Counted from the first letter of the stretch, positions 23,672 to 36,266 are shown. The stretch is DNA of 64,000 nucleotides from Ligustrum vulgare (GCA_963555705.1 OY743187.1:15266133-15330132), one strand, 5' to 3'. Made by a program: numbers and translations. The notes: generated from the sequence alone by a model not told the origin.

Positions 23672-24800
23672 TGAATTTGTATGTGATCAATTCTTACCGT
23701 CGGTAATGTGTGTATATGCATAGTGGATGGTATCCTTTCTACATATATGATTACTTAATTTGATGCATTGTTTTGTGTTGCATTTCAACTCGTTTGATAT
23801 GTGTTATTTTACATGAATTTTCTTCTAATCAATTTTACCGAGTGTAATGTGTTGACATGTATAGTGAATTTGTGATGCATTAACAATAAGTGGGAGTATA
23901 TATTTTTGGTAATGTGTGGAGTAGATGTCTGAATGGTGCATTGATGAGATGTACGCAGGGGAGACCCATTATTCCCTTAGGTTGAGAGAAGTGAGGTGTT
24001 GATAGATGAGTATCCTATGGACTTAGGATCTATTCTTGTTTACCAGTTAGGCACGTGTGATGATCAATCTTGTGAGCATATATGGTGGTGTGTGATATAT
24101 GTTCTCGAGGAGGGAGATACACAAAATGAGATATAATAATTGTGTGAGGTCTTTTCATGATGTCATTTATGCATTAAGTTGTATACGTGTTGGCCCTTGC
24201 ATTTGATTAACTTCGAGTTAGTCTTATATTCTTTTGTGAGCATGTTTGAAAATATTTTTGTATCATTCTATGGTTATATATTCATCGCATGTGTTATATG
24301 TTCTTAATTGATTATTGTAATTTTCTATCTTCTACTTGAGTATTTTTTTTTTTTTTTTTTACCTTAGCCCTGGTTCGTAAATGAGCATGTATGGTGTATG
24401 TTTCGAGTGGGAGACACGAGGTAAGGTCTCTGATTCTAATTTTTATTCGATTATTTTGATTATGCAAGTATTAACTTTGTGTTTTTTTGACTTGCAAGTT
24501 GTTGTGTATCAATGTGGAGATTTGTTGATGCCCAACAAATCCGAGCAATGATGTTAATCGATTTTATATTATATTTCATACGCTTCAGTTGAAAATTAAA
24601 AGAGGGGAAAAAACGAGACCAAAATCGAGTGTTTGACCACAATTTGTTGGGCCATGGGAAGAGACATTTTATTGGACTTGTTGCTCATGGTCATGTCTAA
24701 TGTTCGGCCCCATTTTTTAAGATTTCGGCTATTTGAATGATGTTTGAGGGACTAGCCCATTTATGATGGATATGGCCTAATTGGGCATTTTAACCTATAT
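23672..24800. other. Intergenic DNA with part of a host tandem duplication
   Basis: The stretch 23750-23825 (gattacttaatttgatgcattgttttgtgt..) repeats 21611-21675 on the far side of the solo LTR. The LTR therefore landed in one copy of a pre-existing duplication. A poly-T run lies at 24344-24360. No gene was recognised. Confidence 0.5.
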
Positions 24801-24805
24801 TGTGT

Positions 24806-24975
24806 GTTTGGTTTTGATTAAAATGAGTTTTTTTGAAATGAATAGTGATTTTTAGGAGAAATGATGGTTGAGATTTGATTGAAAAGTAAAAAATTGTGGG
24901 CTTGACTTTTGATGGATGGTTGAGATTGAATACTGTAGAAAAATGAGTTTTTTTTAATGAAAACCAAACGGATGC
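24806..24975. repeat. MITE-like repeat, family B
   Basis: It starts gtttggttttgattaaaatgag, ends tgaaaaccaaac and contains gatggttgagattgaa. Related copies lie at 26700-26882, 33903-34088, 36267-36420 and 60202-60360. Confidence 0.55.
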
Positions 24976-25511
24976 TATATCTATATCCTCTTTGTGCAAT
25001 GGAGAGGCAAGTGACACAATTTGAATTCGGGGAATTTGGAGTGATACCCTACAATTTAACTAATTTTGTTTATATGCAACTTCATTCTTGAAAAAATGAA
25101 AAATAGAATAAAAAAGTTAAAAAATTGCAAAGCTGCCTCAAATATGAAATTGGAGAGATAATTTATAATAATGATATCAACTATAATTAAGGAATGAAAG
25201 TTAGGATAAGCAATCTGTAACTGAAAAATTTAAAACATAGTTTACAATTATTTACAATATCATCGAAAGTGAGAGTATCAGACCTTGTGAATGTGATGAA
25301 ACTTCTTCAGGTTTTGCTGCTTTCACCTTCTTCTCTTTCTTGCCCATCTCAAACTTCCCTGTTCACATTCATCCGTAACACACTGTTTGAATTTTTAATT
25401 TAAATACTTGCAAACAAACTTTTAAGCATTCATTGATTTTATTTTTTAGTTTTTGGTTGAAATAAGGGTGCTAATCTGCTCACTTCCACGAGCACGACCA
25501 GCTCTAGAGCG
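24976..25511. other. Spacer upstream of the peroxiredoxin fragment
   Basis: AT-rich DNA. A short minus-strand frame (MGKKEKKVKAAKPEE, from about 25351) is followed by a possible donor but I could not link it to another exon. Confidence 0.35.
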
Positions 25512-25689
25512 TTTATTGAGAAGGCTGACGAGTTGAATTCGAAGGGAGTTGATGAAATCTTGTGCATTAACGTGAACAACCCATTTGTGAACTCTCCTAG
25601 TCGAGGACTTGAAGGTGAAAGTTGCTAATGTTGAGGCAGGTGGAGAGTTCACAGTTTCAAGCACGAAAGATATCTTGAAGGCTCTGTAA
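25512..25689 (+). pseudogene. Type II peroxiredoxin fragment (PRXIIB-like)
   Basis: FIEKADELNSKGVDEILC and INVNNPFV at 25512-25595 match the segment of plant type II peroxiredoxins between the peroxidatic Cys region and the helix. Then LLVEDLKVKVANVEAGGEF and TVSSTKDILKAL-stop follow from about 25600 to 25689 in another frame, which is the normal C-terminus. About 45 residues between NDPFV and LLV are deleted, and the part before FIEKA, including the catalytic Cys, is absent. These enzymes reduce peroxides in the cytosol; this copy cannot. With no intron between pieces, a decayed retrocopy or a gene fragment is possible. Confidence 0.85.
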
Positions 25690-26690
25690 TTCCCCCTATT
25701 TCGTCTATGTACTTTTTCGAGTAAAATTAGGAATGGTTTGAGTTGGGGCTAGAGAATCTCTCTAATATATTATTAATATCTTTTAATTTAAATATTTTAA
25801 TTATTTAATAACAATTCTAATTTTCCAAATTTTTTCTTTGATACTGCTATAAATCCCTATCTATGGTATATAATTCAGTTTTGAATGTTTAAGTAGGTGC
25901 TAGAGCTAATTTCCTCTTTGAATTCCCGGAGCCTCTTGAACGTCCTCTCTTGGGCAGCCCCTCTTGGGGTTGCGACGGTGGCTCTTTCTTCTTGTCGACG
26001 GTGATCGAATGAGATGATTTTCGAAGCTACTCTTCTAGGACATTAGGTGGTGTTGTGGGTCGAGCTTGTAGTGGTTTCTCATGGTATTGTTCGATGAAAC
26101 TGAGCCCGATCATTTGTTGTTTATCAACAATAAACTCAACAAGCTTTTTGAAAAATTATATAAAACATGTTTTAAAATAAAATATTCTTAATTATGTATT
26201 AAAAACGTTATATACATTGTTAGAACAAACCAATTAAGCCCATGTTTGGTACAACTTAAAATTTGATTTTAATCTAAGTCAAAAATCAACAATTATTTTA
26301 ATCATATATTTTATAGACCCACAACTTTTCAACCACACATCTCATTAACTTTTATAAAATCTACTAAAAATTCAACTTTTATCTCCATCAAACACGGGCA
26401 AAATACAATTCTAAAACTTCTCCCCAAATTAGCTTAACCTTAACCTCAAGATTCAAGCCAGGACGAAACGACACGTTCTTCAATTCTTCACCAAATATGA
26501 ATTCAAGAGACAAAATTGACTTCAATTAAAAGATTGCAACAAAAGTCCTCCTAATTTCTACTTCAATTTTGACAAAAAATATATCTATGGTTGACGTGCT
26601 TTAAAATAAGGATAAAATATTTAATCACATTTTTGCATTATTATTTGTTTTGCTTATTCAAAAATACAATGAATGGATGAATGTTTTCAC
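25690..26690. other. Intergenic DNA
   Basis: No gene recognised. 26225-26400 is a MITE-like segment (catgtttggtacaacttaaa to atcaaacacggg). 25900-26110 is more GC-rich but has no extended frame. Confidence 0.4.
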
Positions 26691-26699
26691 TCTATTTTA

Positions 26700-26882
26700 G
26701 AGGTTGTTTGGTAATGATAAAAATTTTAATACAACTTTTCAAACTCAATCTCAACAATTCATTCTTAGTCAAGTCCACAATTTTTTCATTTCAAATATTT
26801 ATAAACCATACATACATAAAAAAAAATAAAAAAAACCACAAAAACCAAAATTTTTTACATTATCAAACATGCCCTTAAAATT
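26700..26882. repeat. MITE-like repeat, family B
   Basis: It starts gaggttgtttggtaatgata and ends near acattatcaaacatgcccttaa. It is the inverse of the copy at 33903-34088, which ends attaccaaacaacctctt. Confidence 0.6.
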
Positions 26883-26957
26883 ATTTTTTAAAGAGAAATC
26901 ATAACTAGGAACAACTTTTACTAATATGCGAATAAGAATGCGATAGAAAATCTTTTT

Positions 26958-27145
26958 AGATATAAATGTGCCCCTTGTTTGGCCCCCCATTATTTTCTCA
27001 AATAATGTGGTTTTGAAAAGTGTTTGTAGATAATGTGTTGTTAAAAAATATTTTAAAAGTAAAAAATGATAGATTTGATTAAGATAGATGGTTGAGATTG
27101 AATGCTAAATAAATTTGGTTTTCAAATAATAGAGACTAAACAGAA
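26958..27145. repeat. MITE-like repeat, family C
   Basis: It starts cccattattttctcaaataatgtgg and ends ttcaaataatagagac. Words are shared with 39060-39240 (reverse), 59072-59250 and 63532-63705. Confidence 0.5.
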
Positions 27146-27521
27146 GCATAATAATGTGTAAAAGTTATGCATATTTCATGCAATTATCCTTGGCTTATAA
27201 CTGTTTATAAACGATTGTTTATAAATAACGATATGACTTATATTTTAAGCCCCTGTTTGGTAACCATGTCCATGTTTGGTAGATATTAAAATCAGAGTTT
27301 TAATAAATTTTAATAAAAGTAGATGAAATGTGTTCCCTTTCGCCTAAATGTAACGAGGAACAAAACACAACTTAATGGAACAGGAAACAACTCTATTGCC
27401 ACTTTCTTTTTAGATTCAGGAATAGAATTTCAACTCTGCACATCAAGTAAATAACACGATTGAACATGACAACTTCAATACAGAAATTAACCAACAAAGG
27501 ATCAATAAGGAAAATGTTCTC

Positions 27522-30449
27522 TTAGATCTTCATCAGACTTTCAAATGTTTCCATGGCAGGAGCAGGCAATCCAAGAAGAACATTAATGCTTTTCCTTTCT
27601 TTCCCATGCGAAAGAAAGAGGATCACTTCCTTTTCCGGCAACACTACTGGCCCTGATAGCACCGGCTCTCCCCACCCGAAATCTGTAGTGTGAAACGATA
27701 GCTTCGACCATGTAGTAATCAGCAAGGTTGCTGTCAAAGAAGGCCTAGCTCGAGTCGCCTCGAAATAGTCTATAGCAGATCTCATGTAACCATCTGTCAC
27801 CATTCTCACTGCCTCTTGGACTAGTTTTACTGTGAATGAAAATGGATTCTCCGCTAATTCACCTGCCTTGCAGAGTGAATTTGTTAACAAGATTGCATTG
27901 CCGAAGTATCCTTCTGGGATTCGTGGCTCGAATCTAGACCGTCCGTCGACTGCGAAGAGAAGCTTTGTTTGTTGATCCGGCTTCATATTTAATGCCTGGC
28001 TTCGAGTTTTCCATACGTACGCTGAGAGGGCTTCGAACGTGGTGCACTTGTCGAGAGTCCCATCTTCGAGTGCTTTGTTTCTGAGGTGCTCGAGCTTCTC
28101 CGGGTCGAAACAGAAGGTTTTGTAGCGCATTTCTTGTTTGTTAAGTTCAGTTGTGTTTGATATGTCTTCAATCTCAGCATATTCATGGTGAGGAAATTCC
28201 AACTTAGGTGGATTTCTGGCTTTGAGAATGCTTCTGTCCATAAATGGATGAACCTTGATTTTAAGGCCTCTGGCAGTTTCACCCCAAGAATTCACGAATT
28301 CCATGGCACCAATCCCATCAAACATGCAATGGTTCACGCACAGTCCGAGAACAAAGCCTCCACATTTGAACTTTGTCACCTGAAAAGCAATAAGGATGTC
28401 TCAGGATGACTATGACGAACATGGAATATTTTGTAGAAGAAAAAGAAGTTTGAAATTTGTTCATTTCACATACAATATCGTCTAATAAACGTACCAAAAA
28501 CTCACTACTTAAATTTTTATTAAGGATACATGGCTCGGCTAAGTTTTAGGGGCCCTAAGCGGACCTCTATCTTAAAAAATTATTGGAGTCTAAGCACAAA
28601 CTTTTCACTAAAATAATAAAAATAAATAAATAATTCAAGCATGGAGAATTGAACCAATGACCTATAACATAATAAAAAATTATGTATATTTATTAGAGGT
28701 GGCAATGAGCCGAGCCGAGCCGGCTCGGCCCATAGCTCGGGTTGCTCGGCTCGTTTGACCCGTGCCGAGCTCGGCTTGGCCCACGAGCCGCGAGCTCGGT
28801 TTGTGTTTTTTTTTTTTTCTCTTGTAAACAGTAAACCCCTCTACCGTCCTTTTTTTTTTTTAAAAAAAAAAAAAAAAACCCCTCTACCGTCTTAGGTTGA
28901 TTTAGTCGACAATCGAATCGATAGTTAAAATATTTAAAATCTTGAATATAATATTTAATATTATTGATATAAATTATTAATTAGTTATACACTTATACTT
29001 ATAAGTTATAAATATAAGTAATAAGTTATGTATTAAATAAATGATTAATAACTTAATTTTTTTTTTTTAACGAGCCGGCGAGGGGCTCGGCTCGCCGGCT
29101 CGTCAAAGCTCGTTGGCACGAGCCGAGCGGCTCGTGCCAACGAGCCGTTCGTTTAACCATGAGGGGCTCGGCTCGTGGTTCGGCAACGGTGATTGGCTCG
29201 TGGTTGAGCTCGTGATCTTGACGAGCCGAGCCGCCCTCGGCTCTTGTTTTCGCGAGCCGAGCCAACGAGCGGTTCGGCCCGTTTGCCACGTCTAATATCT
29301 ATTGTACCAACTATGCAAATATTAATTTGTTGTAGTTATTTTACTTTCAAAATATGTATTTCGATTCTAGGGCCTTTTTGATTAAGGACCTAAGCGGCCG
29401 CTTTGCTCGTCTATGCTTAGGGCCAGCCCTATGACAAATAATAACTAATAAGTAACACAAACAACACTTAGAGCATGTTTGGTCTTACACTTTTTTTTTT
29501 TTTTTAACATTTTACTCAAATTCATTTTCAATCACACATTGTTATGAGACCCACTACTTTTCAAACTCTTTTAATCACTTTTCATCAAGGAATTTTCCAT
29601 TTTTTACAGGGTGTCTGTACTTACAAGCCCCTTGTAGCAAGCTACAGTAATTACTGTAGCAAGTCACTGTAGCTTGCTACAGTGAGGGGCCTGTACTTAC
29701 GGGCCCCTGTAAGTATAGCAAAATTCTTTCATCAACTCATTCTTCTCTAAATTCAAAATTCTTCAAAATTTTCAAAAAACAAATATGCACCAAACAAGCT
29801 CTTAAAGCAAAAAGAGTCCTTAGGCTGGCTGGATATTTTGAACTTGAGCGTCTTAATGGTCGTGCAAATTCAAGCCTCGGACGATATGTAAGGACACAAA
29901 ACTAAATTAAGATTGGTCCTACCATCCATTAAAAGAAACAAATCCATATTTATAAATCTTTCTTAAAATAAATGTGAAGTCTGATATAAACCAAGAATCT
30001 TTACTTACTTGAGCCACCAGAGGAGGAATTTCTAGTATGTTTTTGGCACCAGGAACGTCGTAAACTAGCTTCCCAAGAGTCACGGGATCAGGCTTCGTTA
30101 TGTCACCCAAATCTTCAAGCTTACAATCCGCCTCAGCCTCGACTAATACAGCACCTTCCCCAGTACAATCCACAATAAGCTTCATTTCCGGGCTAATTGT
30201 CAGCCGTCCTGCAAGCGGATAATAGTGCACCAGAACCTTTGACAAGGCATCCTTAATCACTTGCGCGGCATTCTCATTGCCCTTTCCATCTGATTTAAAA
30301 CAGTAAATCGTACGAACTATAACTGCAATATTTTGATCCAAATTCGACAAAAAGTACAGCCCCTTCTCCGTCTCCTCGGCTGGAGGAACCAGAGTAGGCT
30401 GCCCTTGTTTAACAGCAATCTCAAAGACATGGCTTCCATCATTCCCCAT
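27522..30449 (-). CDS. HHT1: Omega-hydroxyacid/fatty-alcohol O-feruloyltransferase (BAHD, HHT1/ASFT-like)
   Basis: Two exons, 30449-30009 and 28379-27522, join at CAA|GTAAGT and TTTTCAG|GTG in phase 0 to give 432 residues. HCMFD at residues 164-168 is the HXXXD catalytic motif and DFGWG at 380-384 is the second BAHD signature. The wording around them ([60 protein letters not shown]) is that of Arabidopsis HHT1/ASFT and potato FHT. Those enzymes move feruloyl from feruloyl-CoA onto omega-hydroxy fatty acids or fatty alcohols for suberin and wax, in the cytosol. The start Met gives the family length and no lesion is visible, so it is likely functional. The 1.6-kb intron holds a hAT element. The only other plausible call is a close BAHD paralogue with different acceptor preference. 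Confidence 0.93.
28694..29294. mobile_element. hAT-like MITE in the HHT1-like intron
   Basis: Ends are TAGAGGTGGCAA and, reversed, TAGACGTGGCAA. The flanking 8-mers atatttat (28686-28693) and atatctat (29295-29302) agree at 7 of 8. The interior is GC-rich at both ends with repeated gagccgag/ctcggctc words and an AT-rich centre with poly-T and poly-A runs. No transposase frame. Confidence 0.85.
29612..29725. repeat. Foldback of gtagcaagctac words
   Basis: The stretch contains the 12-bp palindrome gtagcaagctac, a gtagcttgctac partner, and outer arms gtacttacaagcccc / ggggcctgtacttacgggcccc. It should fold into a branched hairpin. Confidence 0.6.
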
Positions 30450-31606
30450 CTTTCAAACTCCACAAACCTTGAATCAGAAAAAAAAATATATATATCAGAA
30501 AGTAAAAACTCAGGCTATAAAAATCAGATTATGTAGCATTAATTAAAACATAAGAAATTAGAAAGATACCTTAGTTAAGCTGACAACTTCCTTGATTTGC
30601 AATCTAGGATTAATGTAATAACAAGATTAGGATTACATGCAATATATAGGCAGAACATGATTTAAGAAAATTGAATTGTTCAATAAAGATGTCCTAATGA
30701 AAGAGACTCGTGGGTAAACTTTTTCGTTCATAAATAAATAAATGCTATTAAAATGGAATATGTCTCTAGAATAAATGAGTTATTTTGAACAGTTCCTTGA
30801 AAGATTATGCAAATGTCATGTAGTTGTGGTAGGCTACTTGCCATGTTACTAAACTATTAACGGTCACCAAATCTTGTGTAGGAAATACAGAGGGTTGGTA
30901 TCCAAATTTTACATGCTTGATTTTATTAAATTTGACTTTTATATAAGCCATTCTTGTCATATTGATTATATTTTAATTCCAACATCAAGGAAAAGGACAG
31001 AGTTGAAGATTATGATTAAATCCTTAATCAAATTTTGTTCCCAAAAAGTAGGATAAGATGAGCAAAAAATTGCTTGTGGTAAAAGTTTGTCTGTAACCTT
31101 TTACTAAGTTTACTTTAAAAAAAAAATAAAAAACAAAAAATGTTTCCACACCTTTCATCTCCATTACACGATACCTACATAAGTCTATATGATGGTGTCA
31201 AACTGGCCGATTCGCTCTGGCGTTGGCTTAGCCTAGTGGGCTGCCTTGCCTTCGAAGGCAGGCTGCTTAGGGCTTGTGGTCTCGATGCACTAAACAGAAT
31301 GGAAGAGGAGAGAGGAACGACGTCCATAGACGACGTGGTATTCAATATAACAGTGGATTCAAAACATAATGTTCACTAATGAAGGATATTGTCAGTTAAA
31401 TACTAAATTCACGATCAAAGTTAATCGTGACGTGTTATTAATTGCACCAGTCCCGCTATGTAAAAAAAAAATTATTTCCATGCACGCTCAAATTAGTCGT
31501 ACAAACTCTGGACATGCCTTGTGATCGTTGCTTTTCGTGTTTTATTTATTTATTTTATGTTGACTCCCTCCTCAGTTGATATTTATAAAATATGACATTA
31601 CAACTT
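30450..31606. other. 5' flank of the HHT1-like gene and intergenic DNA
   Basis: This should contain the promoter of the minus-strand feruloyltransferase. No unequivocal element stands out. A plus-strand patch near 31210-31300 is GC-richer and contains tagcctagtgg, a word like a pol III A box, without a convincing B box. Confidence 0.4.
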
Positions 31607-31611
31607 GAATT

Positions 31612-32470
31612 TGTTGGATATTGGTTAGATAAATCGAGAATTGAAAATCGATTAAAGTGACTTCGTGTAGACTTCGGCTAAATACTCAAAATCTCGACTC
31701 AATTCGTTTAGGTAAAATTGTTTGCCACTTCGCCGCTTCGGGGCGCACAAACGGGGATCGACCTGCACGTATTGAAGGGTATATTTGGCACTTCGAAAAT
31801 CAATATCGGATGAATGAGAAATTACGAAAAAGGACGAAATCGGGTCAAAATATTTGACCGTGTGACGACATGGTTGGGAAACCGTGCGATCACACGTCAA
31901 ATTCAATTCCGGTTTTTGAGTAAAATCGTGCGACCGCACAGACTATAACAGTGCGGCCGCACGGTTGTCCGATGAAAAGACACATTTTCATAAAGGTGCA
32001 TTGTTTGAAAATGGTGCATGGTTTGACTTTAACCATTTTGTTCATATCCTTTCATGATCTATAAATAGGACTCTTTGGGTGTCCTATTCCTCACAATTTG
32101 ATATGCAAAACATATATTATCCTCTTTTTTATACAAAAAACAAAGTCATTGCATTTGTTTTGATTTTCCTTCATTTCATCATTGGAGCACATAATCCAAA
32201 ATTTGGTTCGTTGTACTTATATTTTGGAGTGCTACAAATACAAGTGTAGCCGTTGTATCTTGGGAGTCAATTGCCGAAATCCGTAGGCACCGTTGCGGGG
32301 TAAATTCGACTTAAGGACAAAGAGTCCAACTCTTGCCTCGACTTTGTCACGACTTTTCTTCTTCTTCTTGTTTGTATTTTCTTTATCGTTACTCTGTACA
32401 ATTTTCAGCACGAATTTACAAACTATCTTTCTACTTGTTTTGGCGTCACTATTCACAAATTCATCCAACA
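31612..32470 (+). mobile_element. Solo LTR, 859 bp, family shared with 47557-48444
   Basis: It starts TGTTGGATATTGG and ends ..ATCCAACA; the 5-bp duplication gaatt lies at 31607-31611 and 32471-32475. GC-rich palindromic words lie at 31879-31966 (gtgcgatcacac, gtgcgaccgcac, gtgcggccgcac), about 100-180 bp before a TATA-like ctataaata at 32059-32067. No internal region is present. Confidence 0.93.
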
Positions 32471-32475
32471 GAATT

Positions 32476-33902
32476 TAGGGTTTGATGTTTTATGATTGGA
32501 CAATCTTGAATTTCAAAAAATTGTTGTGATTGATCTTGGATGTACATAACTACGGAATTGACAAGTAATAAATTCAAAACCTAACACTTTACTTTCTTCA
32601 AGAATAAGGTAACAATTACTCGAGCTGATTATATGTATCGTGGCACTTGTAAGAAATTAGCAAGCCATGTGCTATTAATTTATTGACAGATCGTTGAGTT
32701 TTACAGAAATTATCAATGTCATTAGACCCAAATAAAAACACAAGTCAAGGAACCTACGAGCACACAACGTGTCTCCTTGACAACCGTAACCATATATGAA
32801 TTAAGCCGAAAGCTGCTCTCAAAATTTCCCAAAGTAGCCTTCTAACAATATTCAAATGAAATATCTTTGGCTAAACAAATACATGTATATCACAACTTAC
32901 AGATATATTTATCAATAGATAATGTTATCAGATTTGATTGGATAAAAATATCATCAACCAAATTAAAAAAAAAAATCTTCACTTTCTTTTTGCCACCTCA
33001 TAATCAATATGTAAAAGATTATGTAAATAATGATCATGTACAACAAACATCTCCAAACAACCTTAAGAGAGCAAACATGACATGACATGCTCACAATGGA
33101 CACCATATTTCTTATCTGTCTCGTGTGTGAGATTGACACGTGGTCCAAAAAAATTATTTTTCAATCCCACACATAAGGTTGTACACATAAAATTGTTGGC
33201 ACCATATCTTTACGGCTTAATTAGAGAGATGACGTACACCAATTGAACTTTAATAATAATTAAATTCAAAAATTCAAAAACTCCGAATGTTTCATACCAA
33301 AATTAATGACTCCCGATCCAGGTGAAAAGTGTAACATTTCTTTTCTACAAGTGGTTGCTCAATGGCCATTTATTTTTATGGAGAGATTGTGACCCTTACT
33401 TAAATCATGATTTGATCAACGATTATAAATGAGAAACCCTAGCTCATTCTCTCGTGTTATGCCCTCCGGTTTCTCTCATTTTCTCCATTCTTGATATCGA
33501 GTACAAGTTGTGGATGATTTGATTGTGAAATCTGTGATTGATCTTGGATGATTTCTGATAACCTCATTGAAAAATGCCCCTCTATCCTCCCGATTTGCAT
33601 TTATTCGGGAGCTAGTGGATGTAAATTGGGATGATCTCGATGTAATATGTAACTAGATCATTAATAAAAATTGGATAAATTAGGTTTTTCATAGAGCAAT
33701 GGCCCATTTCATTTACAGATGAAAAGAAAATGCATTTTACTTTGCTTTCTTTCATGTATCAATCAATATTCAAATCAAAGAGTACAACAGGACAAGGAGA
33801 TGGAGATGGAAAGGATCCTCCACCAAGCAGCCAAATTCGAGTCAAAATGAGCGTTAATTCACACTCAATCTCTCAAAAACATAATATTGATATCTGAAGA
33901 GA
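32476..33902. other. Intergenic DNA, no gene recognised
   Basis: AT-rich with short frames only. A stretch at 33410-33600 has an LTR-leader-like look (TATA-like attataaatg then a pyrimidine-rich leader) but no ends were found. Confidence 0.4.
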
Positions 33903-34088
33903 ATTAGAGCCTGTTTGATAATGTGAAAAAAATTGATTTTTGTGATTTTTGTTTTTTTTAATTTTTTGATAGATGTGTGATTTAAAAATGTTTGAAAAAT
34001 CAAAAATTGTGAGTTTGACTAAAAATGAATGATTGAGATTGATTTTAAAAATTATGGTAAAATTTTTTATCATTACCAAACAACCTCT
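33903..34088. repeat. MITE-like repeat, family B
   Basis: It starts gagcctgtttgataatgtga, ends atcattaccaaacaacctctt and contains atgattgagattgattt. Ends are inverted repeats. Confidence 0.65.
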
Positions 34089-34899
34089 TAACTAGTTTAT
34101 TACATGGCATCCAACGAAACAAAAATAAACACCCGAGATTGCTCCATATTTATAAGATAAATTAGAGTAAAATCGAATTTTACAAGAGATCCAATTTCGT
34201 AATAGTGGGGAATTTTTCAAGTGTTGTTGTTTAATTGATATTATTTATCATGGCAAATAAAGTGAAATTTAATTATTTTAATCATTTTTTTGATACATTT
34301 GTACTTGATAATAATAATGTTAATTTTTTTTAAAAAAAATAAATTAACAACAATAAAAATGATCAAACGTAATAAAAATTATTTACCATGTTCCAAGGAA
34401 AATAATTTCCCACGTAATTGGTTGACAAACATTTCCCTCAAATCCAAGGCAATAGGCGCAGTAGGAAAAATCTCCCATACAAATTTTGGACCATCAAACA
34501 AGGGAAAATGGGAAAGTTGGAAATTATTTACATTTTTCATGGCAAATTCTCGATTATGATTATCACGATTCACGAAAGCCAGCGTACTTTGATTTAAGAA
34601 CATCTCGATATTTTAGCTTCACAAGAATTTTTTCTTATTCTTTTGCTACCCTAGGTGTTTATATTATCAACTTTGTTACACTCACGATGAGTATCATAAT
34701 GAGGTTAACAATTAATTTACGTGGTATAATTTTATTTTTTCACACATCACATCATCTTTTAAATCAACAGCAACAATACTTTTACATCACCAAATTATCG
34801 CCTATATTGTCAAAATAATTGTGCAAGTAGAATAATTCTTATATTACATGTACCTGGTCGAATTTGTAGGATTGAAAAGTGAGGAAATCTACTTGCAGA
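34089..34899. other. Spacer 3' of the first SDR copy
   Basis: AT-rich. The part 34730-34830 (acatcacatcatcttttaaatcaacag..) is duplicated at 35433-35535 on the other side of the last SDR exon. Confidence 0.5.
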
Positions 34900-36266
34900 T
34901 CAGTCAACTTTAATCTGAGGGGACAGGAGAGAATCTGGATACAGAATTTTCTTAAGTCCAGGGAAATCCAAGATTTTCTTTCTAATCGATTCCGTTGGTG
35001 GAATTCCTGCTTCCGTGAGAAAGAACCAGCGGTTGAACCGCTCTGCTACTTCGGGGAAAAACATCTTGTAGACACGAACCAAAATGGCTCCGTCAAGTAC
35101 TCGTCTCCCCGGCAGGCACCGTCAACGATTGCTTTCGCACATCGTTCTGTAGTCTCTATAGAAATGGCACTCTGAGAGAATTGCATTCAAGCACGTCCAT
35201 CAATTAAATATTCAAGAAAATCTAACTATTTCAAATTTGAGCACAATGATGTTATAAATTAGGGCCTAATCCCGTCTTACTATAGCCATAATACATAAAG
35301 TGAAAATCGAAACCAAGCAAACCAATATCATAGATTCATAGTAGTTCACCCTCAAATTGAGAGCAACTTTGCCACAATCACAATTATGTTCACAATGAGG
35401 GTCACAATTTACCTATTGCAGCAATCCCCTCTTTCCACACATTACATCATCTTTTAAATCAACAACAATAACATCTCCACATCATCAAATTATCATCTAC
35501 ATTGTCAAATAAATTGTGCACTTAGATTAATTCAATTGCGAGCTACGTCCGCTTGCTTACAATATAATATTGCTCCACGTTTCCAATTAATAATATTTTT
35601 GAATGCTAATGCTGGACGATAAAAAGAGAAAATTCTAAATCAATTGAAAAAAAGGGAAAATAAGCAGGTTCTATGAAAACGCGTATAACTTTTAGCCTGA
35701 ATATCATGTTTACGCGAGAAATTACATTCCCGAAGCATTTTTTTGATTCTGCAAATTTTTCCGGATGATGTTGTCGAACTTTGGGGGGCAAATCCCTTCG
35801 TTTAGGTCTCAAGTTTTCACATTTCAAGAGAATTTGTAATGGGTTATTGTACCATAGAGGGTGCCAAGTTTCATATTTCAGATGGACTTACATCTTCAAA
35901 CATGGTCACTGGAGTGACCCCAGCAACGTTCACCAGATGATCCACTAATTCAAAATAATCTCAAAAGTCATACTAACAACAAGAAATAATTAATATTCGA
36001 GAAAAAATATTTAAATTCTTGTTCCATAATGAAATGTTTTGATCCGACTTTGTTAACTTCATTGGAGAAAAAATAGTTACAAGTGGTACAAGAGTCAGTC
36101 TCCAAACTTAGCCACGTGGACACATAAGAGAGGCCAGTTGCAAGCGAATGAAGTTGGTGGACTCCAAATTAAATTGCGATGGTAAAAAAAAATACATGGC
36201 TAGTTCCTAAGGCAGTTGTGCACACAAAAGACAATGATCCAAATGCACGGGAAAATTTAAGTCTTA

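Noticed and set aside
25305..25351. Short minus-strand frame MGKKEKKVKAAKPEE followed by a possible donor
   Set aside because: Lys-rich low complexity, no second exon found, no family assigned.
29053..29295. Frames of 60-80 codons on both strands
   Set aside because: They fall in the GC-rich end of the hAT element and reflect its repeated words.
31140..31379. 79-codon plus-strand frame and an A-box-like word at about 31216
   Set aside because: No domain match; the B-box partner is poor, so neither a gene nor a SINE could be supported.
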